Positions 1 to 10,236 of a stretch of DNA of 64,000 nucleotides are shown here, in pieces. The stretch comes from an uncultured bacterium (GTDB taxonomy: Bacteria > Patescibacteriota > Gracilibacteria > Absconditabacterales > Absconditicoccaceae). The DNA is taken from positions 1 to 64,000 of the forward strand of contig CALMFT010000020.1 of NCBI GenBank assembly GCA_937862565.1. The letters are read 5' to 3'. Made by a program: the position numbers and the translations under genes. The notes under the pieces are model-generated. The model searched no databases and was not told the origin of the DNA. It was given only the letters and a program-made list of their open reading frames with translations. Numbering within the stretch: the first letter of the stretch is position 1; each line of letters begins with the position of its first letter.

Positions 1-923
1 AATTTAAATACTCTCATCTTCGCGCTTCTACTTGGCTTATTTCCAGACACTTCTTTATATGTAGGACTCAACGCGTGTTTAGTAAGAATAGATCATTGAT
101 CCAAAGTAATCATTTTTTTCATGTACTCCTTAACGATTCTATCTTCTCAGCTATGATAACTAAGTATTATTAAAATTCCACCACTATTCATGCTCTTGTA
201 GCAATTTTCCATTAGGTTCTTTATGTTCTGAAACTCCTGGTTGATTTCGATTCTTAGTGCTTGAAAAACAATAGCTGCAACTCTGGCGCTATAATTAAGT
301 TTTTTGGTAAGATCATTGAGCTGGGCGCTGCTCTCAAAGGGAGTACGAGATCTAACACTAACAATTTCATGAGCAATTTTTTTACTTGTTCACATACTTA
401 TCTCAGAATTTACTACGAACATATCAATTAACTGAAGTTCATTATAGTTATTGAGGACGTCTGAAGCAGTTATTATCCTATCTTTCTTACTGATCGATTT
501 GGAATTCTGATTATATCTCATATCCAATATGCCGTCACCTTTGATGCTAAAACCTCTTTCATGCTGCATAAAATGTCGTAAATTAACTCCCAAATCTAAA
601 AATACAACATCGTATTTTTTTTCTAATTCTTGAGAAATTTTATCAAGATTGATATAACTAGTGTTATAAAGTTTGAGATGAGACAAATAATCTGAATCAA
701 GAGTAGTAGAAAGTCTTTCTTTAGCCGTAGCAAACATAGAACTATCAACGTCTGTAGCAACATAGGTATCTATATCCCTCCCCAAAGTTTCAAATAAATT
801 CAGCACATGCCCTCCATGACCCAAAGTTCAATCAAAAATGGTCAAGGGTCTAGATTGTGTTTCAAGAAGTTGCTGAACATAAAAACTCACTTCTTTTATC
901 ATTACTGGATGGTGAAATTTCAT
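1..923 (-). CDS. rsmH: 16S rRNA (cytosine1402-N4)-methyltransferase RsmH, 3' end cut by window edge
   Basis: SAM-dependent methyltransferase that modifies C1402 in the ribosomal decoding centre. The N-terminus begins MKFHHPVM, followed by DGTLGHGGH at about residues 31-39, the family SAM-binding loop, whose first Gly is a TGA codon. A DLGVN motif lies near residue 110 (canonical DLGVSS), then a QHERGFS segment. The C-terminus carries SRSAKMRVFK, matching the conserved RSAKLR tail, and reaches base 3 without a stop, so only the last few residues can be missing. Three or more further in-frame TGA codons (for example near 390 and 147) break the frame unless read as Gly. It is divergent from the surface protein at 1127, with its own promoter at 950-977. 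Family identification is firm. Confidence 0.93.
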
Positions 924-949
924 AGCATAATAATATAATATATGGGCTT

Positions 950-977
950 ATTATACTATTCTTTGTGCATTTTACAA
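950..977 (-). promoter_or_regulatory. Probable sigma-70 promoter for rsmH
   Basis: On the minus strand TTGTAA and TATAAT are separated by 16 bases, with the -10 box about 27 bases upstream of the rsmH start. No Shine-Dalgarno sequence lies between the promoter and the ATG. Confidence 0.5.
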
Positions 978-1050
978 TACTTGTGAGCCTATAAATTTAT
1001 GATTTTATCAGTTATTGTCAAATCTATTAACAAAGCAATAATGGATTATT

Positions 1051-1079
1051 TTGACAAACTACAAGTGCGTCCATATAAT
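1051..1079 (+). promoter_or_regulatory. Consensus sigma-70 promoter for the surface protein at 1127
   Basis: TTGACA and TATAAT match the consensus exactly and are separated by 17 bases. The -10 box ends 47 bases before the ATG at 1127. The leader has no purine-rich Shine-Dalgarno element. Confidence 0.75.
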
Positions 1080-1126
1080 CAGCTAATAGCCAACTTCTTA
1101 TTTATGGGTTTAATTCGTACAATATC

Positions 1127-2800
1127 ATGAAAAAATTACTAACTCTGTGTCTTCTTACAATTTTTGGGTTAAATACTCTTGTTTTTGCAAGCGCAGACCG
1201 TTTCATTGTGGAAATTTCTAGTAATCCATTGATGCTCAATGAAGCAGCAGATCTCACTATAAAAGCTGTAGATAAGAATGGTGATGTATCTAAATCCTTT
1301 GTAGGCGATGCTCTACTTGAAATAAAAGGACTTGATGAAGGCTCATATACTTTGCCAAATGGCGGAATTGTGAACTTTACCGCAAGCGACCAGGGTATAA
1401 AGAAATTTTTTAAAGGTATTATTTTCAAAAAAACAGCCAACGCCACTATTATGGCTGAAGATATTTTGGATGAAAACCTAGTAGGAAAACTTGATGTTGA
1501 AATAAAAGATCCAATGAATGCATGAACACTCAAAAAAATTATCATAACTTCGCCAGTAGAAGGTGGAACTGAATCCAATAGCAATGTAAATATTTTATGA
1601 TCTTCAAAAGAATTACCAAATAGTCCATTACAAATTCTTATTGATGGCAGCCTTAATGCTTCATCATCAACAAATGCTCAATGAGAATTCAGCTTATATG
1701 CTAATAATCTTTCCAAAGGCAATCACACATTAGTAATTCAAATAAATAATGCTGATTGATCTATTTTAGCTAAATCAGATGAACTGAACTTTACTGTGTC
1801 TGATCTTGCTGATGAGATGTATAAATCTATCCAGATAGATCCAGGTACAACTGCTGCTGAGGGTGAAAAAATTACTATTACAGTAAATACTTCACCTGCT
1901 GTAACAACAGCTGAGCTTACTCTCCTTGGAAATAGCTATTTTATGGAGAAGATAAAAAGCTGAGTATTTGAAAAGAAATTGAAATTTAATGCAGCCAACG
2001 AAGATATACAAATAGATGCGAAATTGACTGCTGATGGAAATACTAAATCATATCCAAATATTGAACATTTGAAAATAACGTCGGGAACAAGTACAAACAT
2101 AGAATCCGTAGATGCTGATACTTCTGGTATTAAAATAACTTCTATAAAATCAGTTTTTGATCCAACAACTAAAAAATATATGATAAGCCGAACAGTTGAA
2201 GGGGCTCCAGCTAGATATTTGGTACTTTTATCAAGTGATAAAGGAACTATTAAAGAAAATCCACAACTTATACAAACAACAACAGAAAAAAATATCTTAG
2301 TAACACCTCCATCAAATACAACCTACTATCTTCAAGTAATGGGAGCAGATGAAAATTCAAACCCAGTAGGAATAGCTTCAACTATAGTAACTCTTACAGC
2401 ACCAGGAGAGTATCCAGCGAACACAGACACTTGTAAAGTAAGCGCAATCTTCCTTACTAATGCAATGATTGCGGGTAAAAATTATCTTACTTGGACAAAA
2501 CAATCTGGAGTAGAAAGATATGTTGTTTACCAATCAAGTACACCATGATCTGACCTCAGTCAAATGACAAAGATAGGAGAGACTGTTGATAACAAATTTG
2601 AGTTCGCTTATGATAGTACTGCAACTGAACCAGTTTATAGATACTACAGCATACAAGGAGTTTGTAATGATGGTAAACTTACTGATGTCGCTAATTCTAC
2701 TAAAGTGCAAGTAGGACCATGGAATATTGCTTTATATATTTCAATGATAATCTGATTTAGTTATATGAGCTATTTATTAATTAAAAAACAAGAAGCATAA
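1127..2800 (+). CDS. Secreted, C-terminally membrane-anchored surface protein with Ig/fibronectin-like regions
   Basis: A protein of 557 aa read through several TGA(Gly) codons and ending at TAA. Residues 1-22 form a signal peptide (MKKLLTLCLL..., ending around VFASA). The body is beta-rich, Thr/Ser/Asn-rich and repetitive in character; the region around residues 410-530 (RYVVYQSSTP, YRYYSIQGVC) resembles a fibronectin type III fold. The last 25 residues are one hydrophobic helix followed by KKQEA, which would fix the protein in the membrane with a short cytoplasmic tail. No catalytic motif was seen. The specific function is unknown; an adhesive or structural role is inferred from the architecture only. 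A consensus promoter precedes it and a hairpin terminator follows. Confidence 0.85.
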
Positions 2801-2824
2801 AAAAAACATATAAATTGAATTTCG

Positions 2825-2856
2825 AAAAAAACGATAGTCAGACTATCGTTTTTTAA
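2825..2856. terminator. Bidirectional intrinsic terminator between surface protein and ndk
   Basis: The inverted repeat ACGATAGTC / GACTATCGT is flanked by an A run on the left and a T run on the right, so it can terminate both the gene ending at 2800 and the convergent ndk ending at 2879. Confidence 0.85.
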
Positions 2857-2878
2857 TATTAGTAAAAAAATAACAAAA

Positions 2879-3427
2879 TTAACATCCGTCTCCAAACCAT
2901 AAATCTACTTCAAAATCTGCTTCCTCTTTATTTCCTGAAGCGTGAATAAGATTTTTGATAGGTCTACGTTCCAAGTTTGCAAGTGCAACACTGTCACAAC
3001 TATAGTCCCCTCTTATTGTTCCTGCAGGAGCTTTAAGACTTACTGTTGGCCCTACCAGCTTTCTTACTACCTCGATAGCGTGCGGTCCTTCAAGCACCAT
3101 AGCGAATACTTCACCGATAAACATATAATCTACCAACCAATTTCTAACTTTTTCACCGATTACACCATGGTCCACACTTCAGAATTCTGAAAGTAAATCA
3201 ATTCCTAACTCTGCGTATCCTTCTTGAGTCCTTTCTCACAATACCTTAACCCAATCTATTCTTTCAGCTGGATAATGAGCATGTAATAATTCTTTTGATG
3301 GTTTAAATATTTTCCCCATTATTATTCTCAAACCTGCTCTTTCAAATCTTGCTGTAATTTCTCAAACAAGACCTCTAACCACTCCATCTGGCTTAATAAT
3401 AACTAAAGTTTTTTCAATAAAATTCAT
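2879..3427 (-). CDS. ndk: Nucleoside diphosphate kinase, long form
   Basis: Transfers the gamma phosphate from ATP to nucleoside diphosphates. The start MNFIEKTLVIIKPDGV carries the family's IKPDGV motif. The catalytic His lies in NLIHASG at about residue 162, and GTIRGDY matches the conserved GTIRGDF. Three Gly positions are TGA (GLVGEI, VLGERT, EFGSVD). At 182 aa it is some 35 residues longer than the common bacterial form (about 140-150 aa); the extra residues lie between the HY of helix 2 and the FIGEVFAMVLEG strand, roughly residues 50-90. It stops at TAA facing the surface protein gene, with the shared terminator between them. Confidence 0.94.
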
Positions 3428-3556
3428 AATACACAACGAATATAATAATAAATAGGGACTGACAAAGCAATTGCAATTAGCAAACGATAAAAAATACTAT
3501 AATTATTTATAGTCTCGTTTCCATAGGATTAATAGTTATTAAAAACTATTCTAATG

Positions 3557-4807
3557 TTATATTGAAAGAGGACATTCTTTTTGTTCTCCTGTAGTAAGAT
3601 CTTTTTGTAAATATATTCCTTTTTTCATTTCATCTTCTCCACATATAATAGCATATCTCATGTTCTTCTTATTAGCATACTCCAATTGTTTTGCAAACTT
3701 AGCTTCCGTAGGATAGAATTCAGAGCTTTTGTTGCTTTCAGTAAACTGTTTATAAAGTGGAATGAGTGACTCAAAAGATTCTGGGAAACGTAAGAAAAGA
3801 TAAGTCTCAGAAGCAGAGGAAAGTTGAGCCTTTTCCATAATAAGAGAAGTAAATCTTCCTAGGCTTGTTCCTACCCCACCAAATGATTGTTTAGTGTCAA
3901 TAAAGTCAGTGAGTTTATCATATCTTCCTCCTGCAGCCAATGAACCCAAGGCCATATCATCTTTGTCATACCATTCTACAACCATTCCAGAATAATAATT
4001 TTGTCCTCTTACGATACACATATCATACTCAAATGAGATATTCATAAGATTTAAGTAATGAATAATCTGAGTTAGTTCTTGGTAAAGAGGGAGGTGAGAA
4101 AACATTTCATAATTTTTGGTTTCTATTATTTGTATTATTTTTCATGAATCTTCTATTCAAACAAGCTCAATAAGTTTAGTTTTAAAAATATCTGCAGGCA
4201 TCTTGAAATAATTATCAAGAAGCTTTAAAGTCTGTCACTGAGCGGTTCCTGAAATTTTTAGTGAGTCTAAATAAGATTTCGTAAGATTTAAATGATTGAT
4301 CTTTGCAACAAAGTTTATTGTTATTCCAAAATAATCACAAACTGCATTCATAGCAGATTGCATAACATAAATTGATTGACTGTCATATCGTTGTCAGACA
4401 TTTGTCTCAGATCTTCGAATAGTATCAATGTCGCATTGCCAGAATTCTTTGTAGCGCCCTCTTTTATGACTTTCTCATCTCCATACTGGTTGGATTTGAT
4501 ATCTAGAGAATGGAAATACAATATCTTGCTGATGATCAAGTACATATCTTGCAAGTGGTATAGTAAGGTCAAAGTGTAAAGCATAATCCTTTGTGTCTTC
4601 CGTTCCTTGTGCAAGTCCATAAAGTCCATATACCTGTTGTTCTATAATATCTCATCCTTTTTTGAGTAATTCGATAGGTTCTACTGCAGGAGTCCAGATA
4701 TGTTGATAATTATGTTTCTTAAAAACATCAGTTATGATTTCTAACATCTTATCCCAAATTACTTGTTGCTTTGGATTAAATTCTGGAAATCCGCCTGGTC
4801 TGTACAT
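3557..4807 (-). CDS. hisS: Histidyl-tRNA synthetase
   Basis: Class II synthetase that charges tRNA-His. The 416 aa product starts [15 protein letters not shown]. Motif 2 reads [20 protein letters not shown] near residues 105-125, where the Gly of RGE is a TGA codon. The histidine-specific segment [17 protein letters not shown] is followed by [10 protein letters not shown] and GVGTSLGR (motif 3), and the C-terminal anticodon-binding region begins around residue 325. The length is normal for bacterial HisRS. At least eight TGA codons occur in frame. It is divergent from the glycosyltransferase gene at 4893 and 129 bases upstream of ndk, so it may be co-transcribed with ndk, although ndk also has a possible promoter of its own. 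Confidence 0.94.
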
Positions 4808-4892
4808 CGTAGATAATAGTAAAATATGAATATCAATTACGAGAACTATAAAAATCTTGCAATCAAATTCAAACTAAATACACTTCCAAACA

Positions 4893-5753
4893 ATGTTTCA
4901 GATTATTCATAAATTTTACAAAAAGACTTCCAAAGAATTAGTTCATGACATACTTAAGCAGTATGAACTAAAGCATTTTGCAATTATCAATTATATATAT
5001 GGAGCTATCTTAGTGAATAATGACTTACTAGGAAAGTGAGCTATGAAGAAATGAGTAAACATGAAAGATTTACTACTTGATAGTGATTTGTTATTGCCCG
5101 ATGGAGCTGCGATACGCACTATGTATAGAGTGGGAATAGCTTACAAAAAGCGAGATGGACCAAATCTTCATAACCTCAACGGGACTGATTTTCTACCTTT
5201 TTTCTTAGATTATTTACATAAATCTGAATACAAAGTAAATCTCATTACACTCACCGTATATGACGAAAAACATAATAATCCAGAAGGTTATCTCAAAGAT
5301 GGTGTAAATAAATACATTCAAGAGAGACGACCCCATTTTAGACAGCACAATGAAGAGATTGAATACAATGACACCAACTATAATGATTTTGATCGGGATG
5401 GAATTAAGAAATTCCTACAACAAGACCTCAACAGTCAAGAACCCACCATCAATATCTTTCTCAACTTCCGTGGTGGTGGTGGAAGGTGACTACCCCATCA
5501 AGAACTTTTCACTTATTTCAATAAGGACAAACTAAAAGAATTCAATTTGCTCTGTATGAATCAATGAGCAACAGTAGATTTTCGGTTATGAAAAGAAAAA
5601 AGAGCTCCACTATGGATTAGAAAAATACGACTGGAATCGGTATATAGATTATTCACTGATCCAAAAAAAAACCTTAAAAAATTCCTAGTTAGTTTCATGA
5701 TGCTGAATTTGATACTTCAAAAAGTTATCTTATGAAAAACTGTGTCTAAATAA
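4893..5753 (+). CDS. WecG/TagA/CpsF-family glycosyltransferase (GT26)
   Basis: The family transfers N-acetylmannosamine(uronic acid) or related sugars to lipid-linked intermediates at the inner membrane face during surface polysaccharide or teichoic acid synthesis. The 286 aa product shows LLLPDGAAI (residues 66-74; canonical LPDG), NLNGTDFLP (about 94-102), a central nucleotide-sugar region ending in NIFLNFRGGGGR, and the C-terminal family signature ATVDFRLGKEKRAPLWI with LESVYRLFTDP near residues 230-265. Two glycines of that signature region are TGA. The region at residues 125-180 is unusually charged and variable. Its 3' end overlaps the convergent gene at 5746 by 8 bases. The sugar substrate cannot be read from sequence. 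Confidence 0.88.
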
Positions 5754-7206
5754 TAATATATTTTTTTCTTAATTTACGATTCCTATATGATGCAGAAATA
5801 AATTTAGATTGGTATTTAATATATTCAAAAATTGAAAAAGAACGTAAAGAACAATTTGCAAGTAACTTCAAAACCTTAGTATCGACATAGTGCCTATAAA
5901 AAATATGTTGCTTATTATTTTCCCAGTATCCTTTTAGATAAAATTTTGATAATGGGTAATTCTTCATTTGAAATTCTATTATTCATAAAGTCCTCATAGC
6001 AATCATATTATCATGATCTTGGCTCAATACAGACTGATAACGAAGTTTTGCATCTATTAGATTTTCTTGTATCATACTAAAATAACCACTCAATAAATCC
6101 ATTGTCCAAGGAGATTTTATTGTTTCTTGATTTACAAGAACTGCATCTTCGTCCCAGTTATGCTTAGGGTTATTACCTACTGCGTACAAAAATTCTAATT
6201 CAAACTGTTTATCATAAATTGCATTACGTTTCATAAAAAGAAAATACGACTTTAATGAAGAAATAATTCCTTTAAAACTATCTTGTATACTTCACATTAT
6301 CCATTCTCATTGCATGATATCCTTTATACGATTTTTAGTTAATCGTTCTTGCATATCCAAAAGATTCCTCATTCCTACGAATCGCACAAGGTATTGTATC
6401 AAGAATGTAGGTCAAGAATTATTGGCATCTGTTATACTTTGTTTGATACGACCTAAAATAATCTGAATAAGATTTTGTGCAGATAGAAATTTCTTTTCAT
6501 ACATACTTTGAATCGAGTACAATAATAGAGATAATCGCATAACCTGACTAATAAACAAATCTATTACAGGACTTTTATTACGTAAATCAAATTCAACATC
6601 TCCACTCGTATTGATTGATTGTATAATCTCGGAAAATGCCCAAGATTCAATCTTTTTGGAGAAAGTCATTCTGTAATCTAAGTAATACTTCTTATCAACA
6701 TATTTGAGAGCTCACCATATCAATACATCTAAACCACTTGCGTCAACTACTTTTCTTTCATTCTCAAAATTTACCTGTATTCTACTTGGTAATTTTATAA
6801 GATTTATTTGATCAGTAGTGCTTCAGCTATATATTTCTGATTGAATCTGGCTATAAAGATATTGTGCCGCTTCACTTGCAATTTGAGATTTTTGGTCAAA
6901 TGTGAGTGGTACAGTATTTTCATTGACATGAATTACTAACAAATCAGCTATTCAGATATTGATTTTACCTTTTTTAACCTGTACTTCTCTTGTAATAAAC
7001 CAAATTATTATCGCAATAGCAATAATAGATCAAAATATTAAATTAACATTTTTTTCAGGTAAGCCATACACTAACAATCTTCACATCACCCAATCTCCGA
7101 CAGTTAAACCTAGAATTATATATAATAATAAAGAAAACCAACTTCAGTTCTCTTGCTGAATGAATTTCTTAAGTTGCTCCAATAGTTGTACAAGATTAAA
7201 ACTCAT
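5746..7206 (-). CDS. Two-TM membrane protein of unknown function
   Basis: A protein of 486 aa, not recognised. Two hydrophobic helices lie at about residues 21-48 (WFSLLLYIILGLTVGDWVMG) and 57-72 (LIFGSIIAIAIIIWFI), followed by TREVQVKKGK and a long soluble part that is probably cytoplasmic. The soluble part is helical, and near residues 380-420 it has a pattern (GYFSMIQENLIDAKLRYQSV) that could be a single TPR-like helix pair. The C-terminus is strongly basic. Several in-frame TGA codons are read as Gly; the stop is TAG. A promoter at 7213-7241 would start transcription at or next to the ATG. Confidence 0.8.
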
Positions 7207-7212
7207 ACTCTA

Positions 7213-7241
7213 AATATACTGATAATGCTAAAAAAAAGCAA
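7213..7241 (-). promoter_or_regulatory. Promoter of the 5746-7206 gene, possibly giving a leaderless mRNA
   Basis: TTGCTT and TATATT are separated by 17 bases on the minus strand. The -10 box ends only 6 bases before the ATG, so the predicted +1 falls on or beside the start codon. Confidence 0.45.
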
Positions 7242-7418
7242 GTTATTTGCCAAATTTAGAGATTATTTTCCTTGAAAGATGAGCATAAATTATTACTATA
7301 AAAGACAAATCTTCGGATTATTTTTAATAATTCTTAATTACTTGGTAATTCATTGTACTTTGGTACAAATATCCTGTAATTAGTATTAAATTTTATATTT
7401 TTAATTTTTTATGTTATT

Positions 7419-9527
7419 ATGGCTGTAACTCCCGTAAAGATGGTGAGGAATATCGGTATTATGGCACATATTGATGCTGGTAAAACTACTACCACAGAAA
7501 GAGTGTTGTTCTATACTGGTGTAAACCACAAGATTGGTGAAGTTCACGATGGTGCTGCTACCATGGATTGGATGGAACAAGAAAAAGAAAGAGGTATTAC
7601 TATTACATCTGCAACGACAGTTTGTTTCTGGAAAGACTTTCATATCAATATTATTGATACTCCAGGCCACGTTGATTTTACTGTAGAAGTAGAAAGATCA
7701 CTCAGAGTTCTTGATGGCGCTGTAGCGCTTATTGATAGTTCTCAAGGAGCAGAACCACAAACTGAAACTGTTTGGAGACAAGCAGACAAATATAAGGTAC
7801 CAAGATTGATATTCTGCAATAAGATGGATAAACTTGGAGCTAATTTCTTCGATTCAGTAGAAAGTATCAACCAAAAACTTTCACATAATACAGTAGTTAT
7901 GCAAATACCAAATGGTCAAGCTGGAGAATTTGCTGGTATTGTTGATCTTGTTAAAATGAAACACTTTACATTTACAGGACAAATGTGAACAATAGTTACT
8001 GAAGGTGAAATTCCTGAAGAACTTATGGCTAAAGCAAAAGAACTCAGAGAAAAAATGATTGATACTGTTTCTAGTTTTGATGATGATCTGGCCATGGCAT
8101 ATCTTGATGGAGAAGAAGTATCTGAAGCAATGATCAAAAAAGCAGTAAGAGCTGGAGTTGTTGCAAACAAACTATACCCAATATTTTGTGGTTCATCACT
8201 CGGTAATAAAGGTGTTCAATTATTATTGGATGCTGTTACTGACTATCTTCCATGTCCTACAGACAGAGGAGAAATAATCTGAACTGATCCAGATGATGAC
8301 ACTAAAGAGATAACGAGAACTGCTGATGATAATCAACCATCTACTGCAGTAGCATTCAAAATTCTTAATGATCCATTTGTAGGTACTCTTACCTATGTTA
8401 GAGTATACTCAGGTATCATCAAAACTGGAGATAAATTACTCAATACAGTTACTGGACAAGAAGAAAGAGTAGGTAGACTTTTACTCATGCATAGTAATAA
8501 AAGAGAAGAAGTATCTGAAATTCATGCTGGACATATTGGAGCCTTCCTAGGTTTCAAAGACACGAAGACTGGTAATACGCTTTGTGATCCAAAACATCCA
8601 ATCGTATTAGAAAAAATGGAATTCATGGAACCAGTAATCTCAGTGGCTATTGAACCTGCTTCAAAGGCTGATGCTGAAAAATTAGGACTTGGATTAAACA
8701 AACTTGGTGGGGAGGATCCTACTTTCAAATACCATACTGATGAGGAAACTGGTCAGACTATTATTGGTGGAATGGGAGAATTACATCTTGAAATTATGAT
8801 TGATAGACTCAAAAGAGAACATAAGGTAGTAGTAAATTCTGGTAAACCACAGGTTTCATACAGAGAGGCTATTACTACGAAAGCTGGAGCTGATGCTAAA
8901 TACCTCAAACAATCAGGAGGTAGAGGTATGTATGGTCACGTAGTACTTGATATCGAACCATTTATCGACCCAGAAGGAAAACAATTCTTCAAGTTTACTG
9001 ATGAAGTAGTTGGTGGAGTAATCCCCAAAGAATACATCCCAGCTATTCAAAAAGCATCTGAAGAAATGATGAAAACTGGTCCTTTAGCTGGATATCCAGT
9101 ATTGAGTTTACACGTTACTGTAAAACATGGTTCATACCATGAAGTAGATTCTTCTGAACTTGCCTTCAAATTAGCAACATACAAAGGTATTAAAGAAGCG
9201 TTTATGAAAGCTGGGCCTATGATTCTAGAACCAATTATGGATGTAGAAATTGTATGTCCTCAAGAATATATGGGTGATATTATTGGTGATATTTCTTCTA
9301 GAAGAGGTATGATCGAAGGACAAGATCAAAGAGGTAATGCAGTAGCAATTCTCTGCAAAGTACCACTTTCTGAAATGTTTGGTTATACTACTACATTGAG
9401 ATCTATTACTCAAGGTAGAGGTACGTCAACTATGAAATTTGCTCTCTATGAGAAAGTTCCAAATTCTCTTTCTGAAAAGATCATCGCAGAAAGAAAAGGA
9501 AAGAAAGGATTAGCAGATGATGAATAA
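7419..9527 (+). CDS. fusA: Translation elongation factor G
   Basis: Ribosomal translocase GTPase of 702 aa, normal length. G1 is AHIDAGKTT (residues 15-23), the switch I region contains [13 protein letters not shown]3 is DTPGH (about 80) and G4 is NKMD (about 134). Domains II-V follow, with [10 protein letters not shown] (domain III) and RGRGTSTM-like [10 protein letters not shown] near the C-terminus. Only two of its many glycines are TGA (after FTGQM at 7986 and after GEII at 8280), far fewer than in the surface proteins. An upstream ATG at 7411 is out of frame, so the start is [14 protein letters not shown] strong hairpin terminator follows at 9556. It stands as a single-gene unit here, not in the usual str operon. 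Confidence 0.97.
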
Positions 9528-9533
9528 TATTTT

Positions 9534-9546
9534 ATAATCTGATTAT
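9534..9546. repeat. Palindromic ATAATCTGATTAT element, copy 1
   Basis: A 13-bp near-perfect palindrome 7 bases after the fusA stop and before its terminator. It matches the elements at 17852 and 48116. Confidence 0.5.
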
Positions 9547-9555
9547 AATTTGAGT

Positions 9556-9588
9556 AAAAAAACCCGAGTCTTCCGATTCGGGTTTTTA
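9556..9588. terminator. Bidirectional intrinsic terminator after fusA
   Basis: The stem AACCCGAGTC / GATTCGGGTT (one G-T pair in RNA) has an A run before and a T run after, so it can end both fusA and the convergent gene ending at 9605. Confidence 0.88.
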
Positions 9589-9604
9589 TATTATATTGAT
9601 TTTT

Positions 9605-10207
9605 TTAGCTATTAATGGGAGATTTTTTTTGTTTCCACTCTCGGAATTCAGCTTCAATAAGGGGTTTTGAATATATAGTATAATTAGGTATATATTTAGA
9701 TAGAGCAGGTCTTTCATACATTATTGGACTTATCACAAATTTTGATCTTCCAAAATCATCCTTATCAGCACTAGGTTCAATAGTGATAGCTAAATAGAAT
9801 TGATTAGCATTTTGTCTTTCGAAGCTAATATTATCTTGGTTATAAGATTTTAAATCTTCGATGTTTTGAGGTGGTCAAATTACATTATCTCGACCTTTCT
9901 TAGGAATAGTATTTTCAAATTGCATTAATATAAGCGAACCATTTCATCCATCTTTCAAAACCTTAGTAATACCTGCTCAAATAGTAGGAAAATGTTCCTG
10001 AAGTTTATCGAAGTCGATCATAGTATCATCAATTGAAACTTCCTGATCATCAAGAGCAAACTCATGTCCATAGTTGGTTCTATTGTCGTTAGACTTTAAT
10101 GCTTCTGCTATTTCTCCATCCGTTTTAGTACCAAGTTGATTAATTCTATTACGAATATTATTGATGTATTCTTGTTGGTTTAATTTTGGTGCATTAGGGT
10201 TTTCCAT
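9605..10207 (-). CDS. Hypothetical cytoplasmic protein
   Basis: A protein of 200 aa starting MENPNAPKLNQQEYINN, not recognised. It is hydrophilic with no signal peptide or membrane segment. The N-terminal third is helical and charged; the middle contains short beta-rich stretches (GSLILMQFENTIP, QFYLAITIEP). Its general style (MEN/MER start, Asn/Gln-rich head, compact C-terminal part) recalls the 194 aa protein at 15615-16199, but no convincing residue-level alignment was seen. It lies 29 bases after the PKD protein gene on the same strand and is probably co-transcribed with it. Three glycines are TGA. Confidence 0.72.
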
Positions 10208-10236
10208 TCTAATAAGCTATAAAAATATAAATCAGA

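Noticed and set aside
1102-1584. Minus-strand open frame opposite the surface protein
   Set aside because: Antisense shadow; the plus strand has a signal peptide and consensus promoter.
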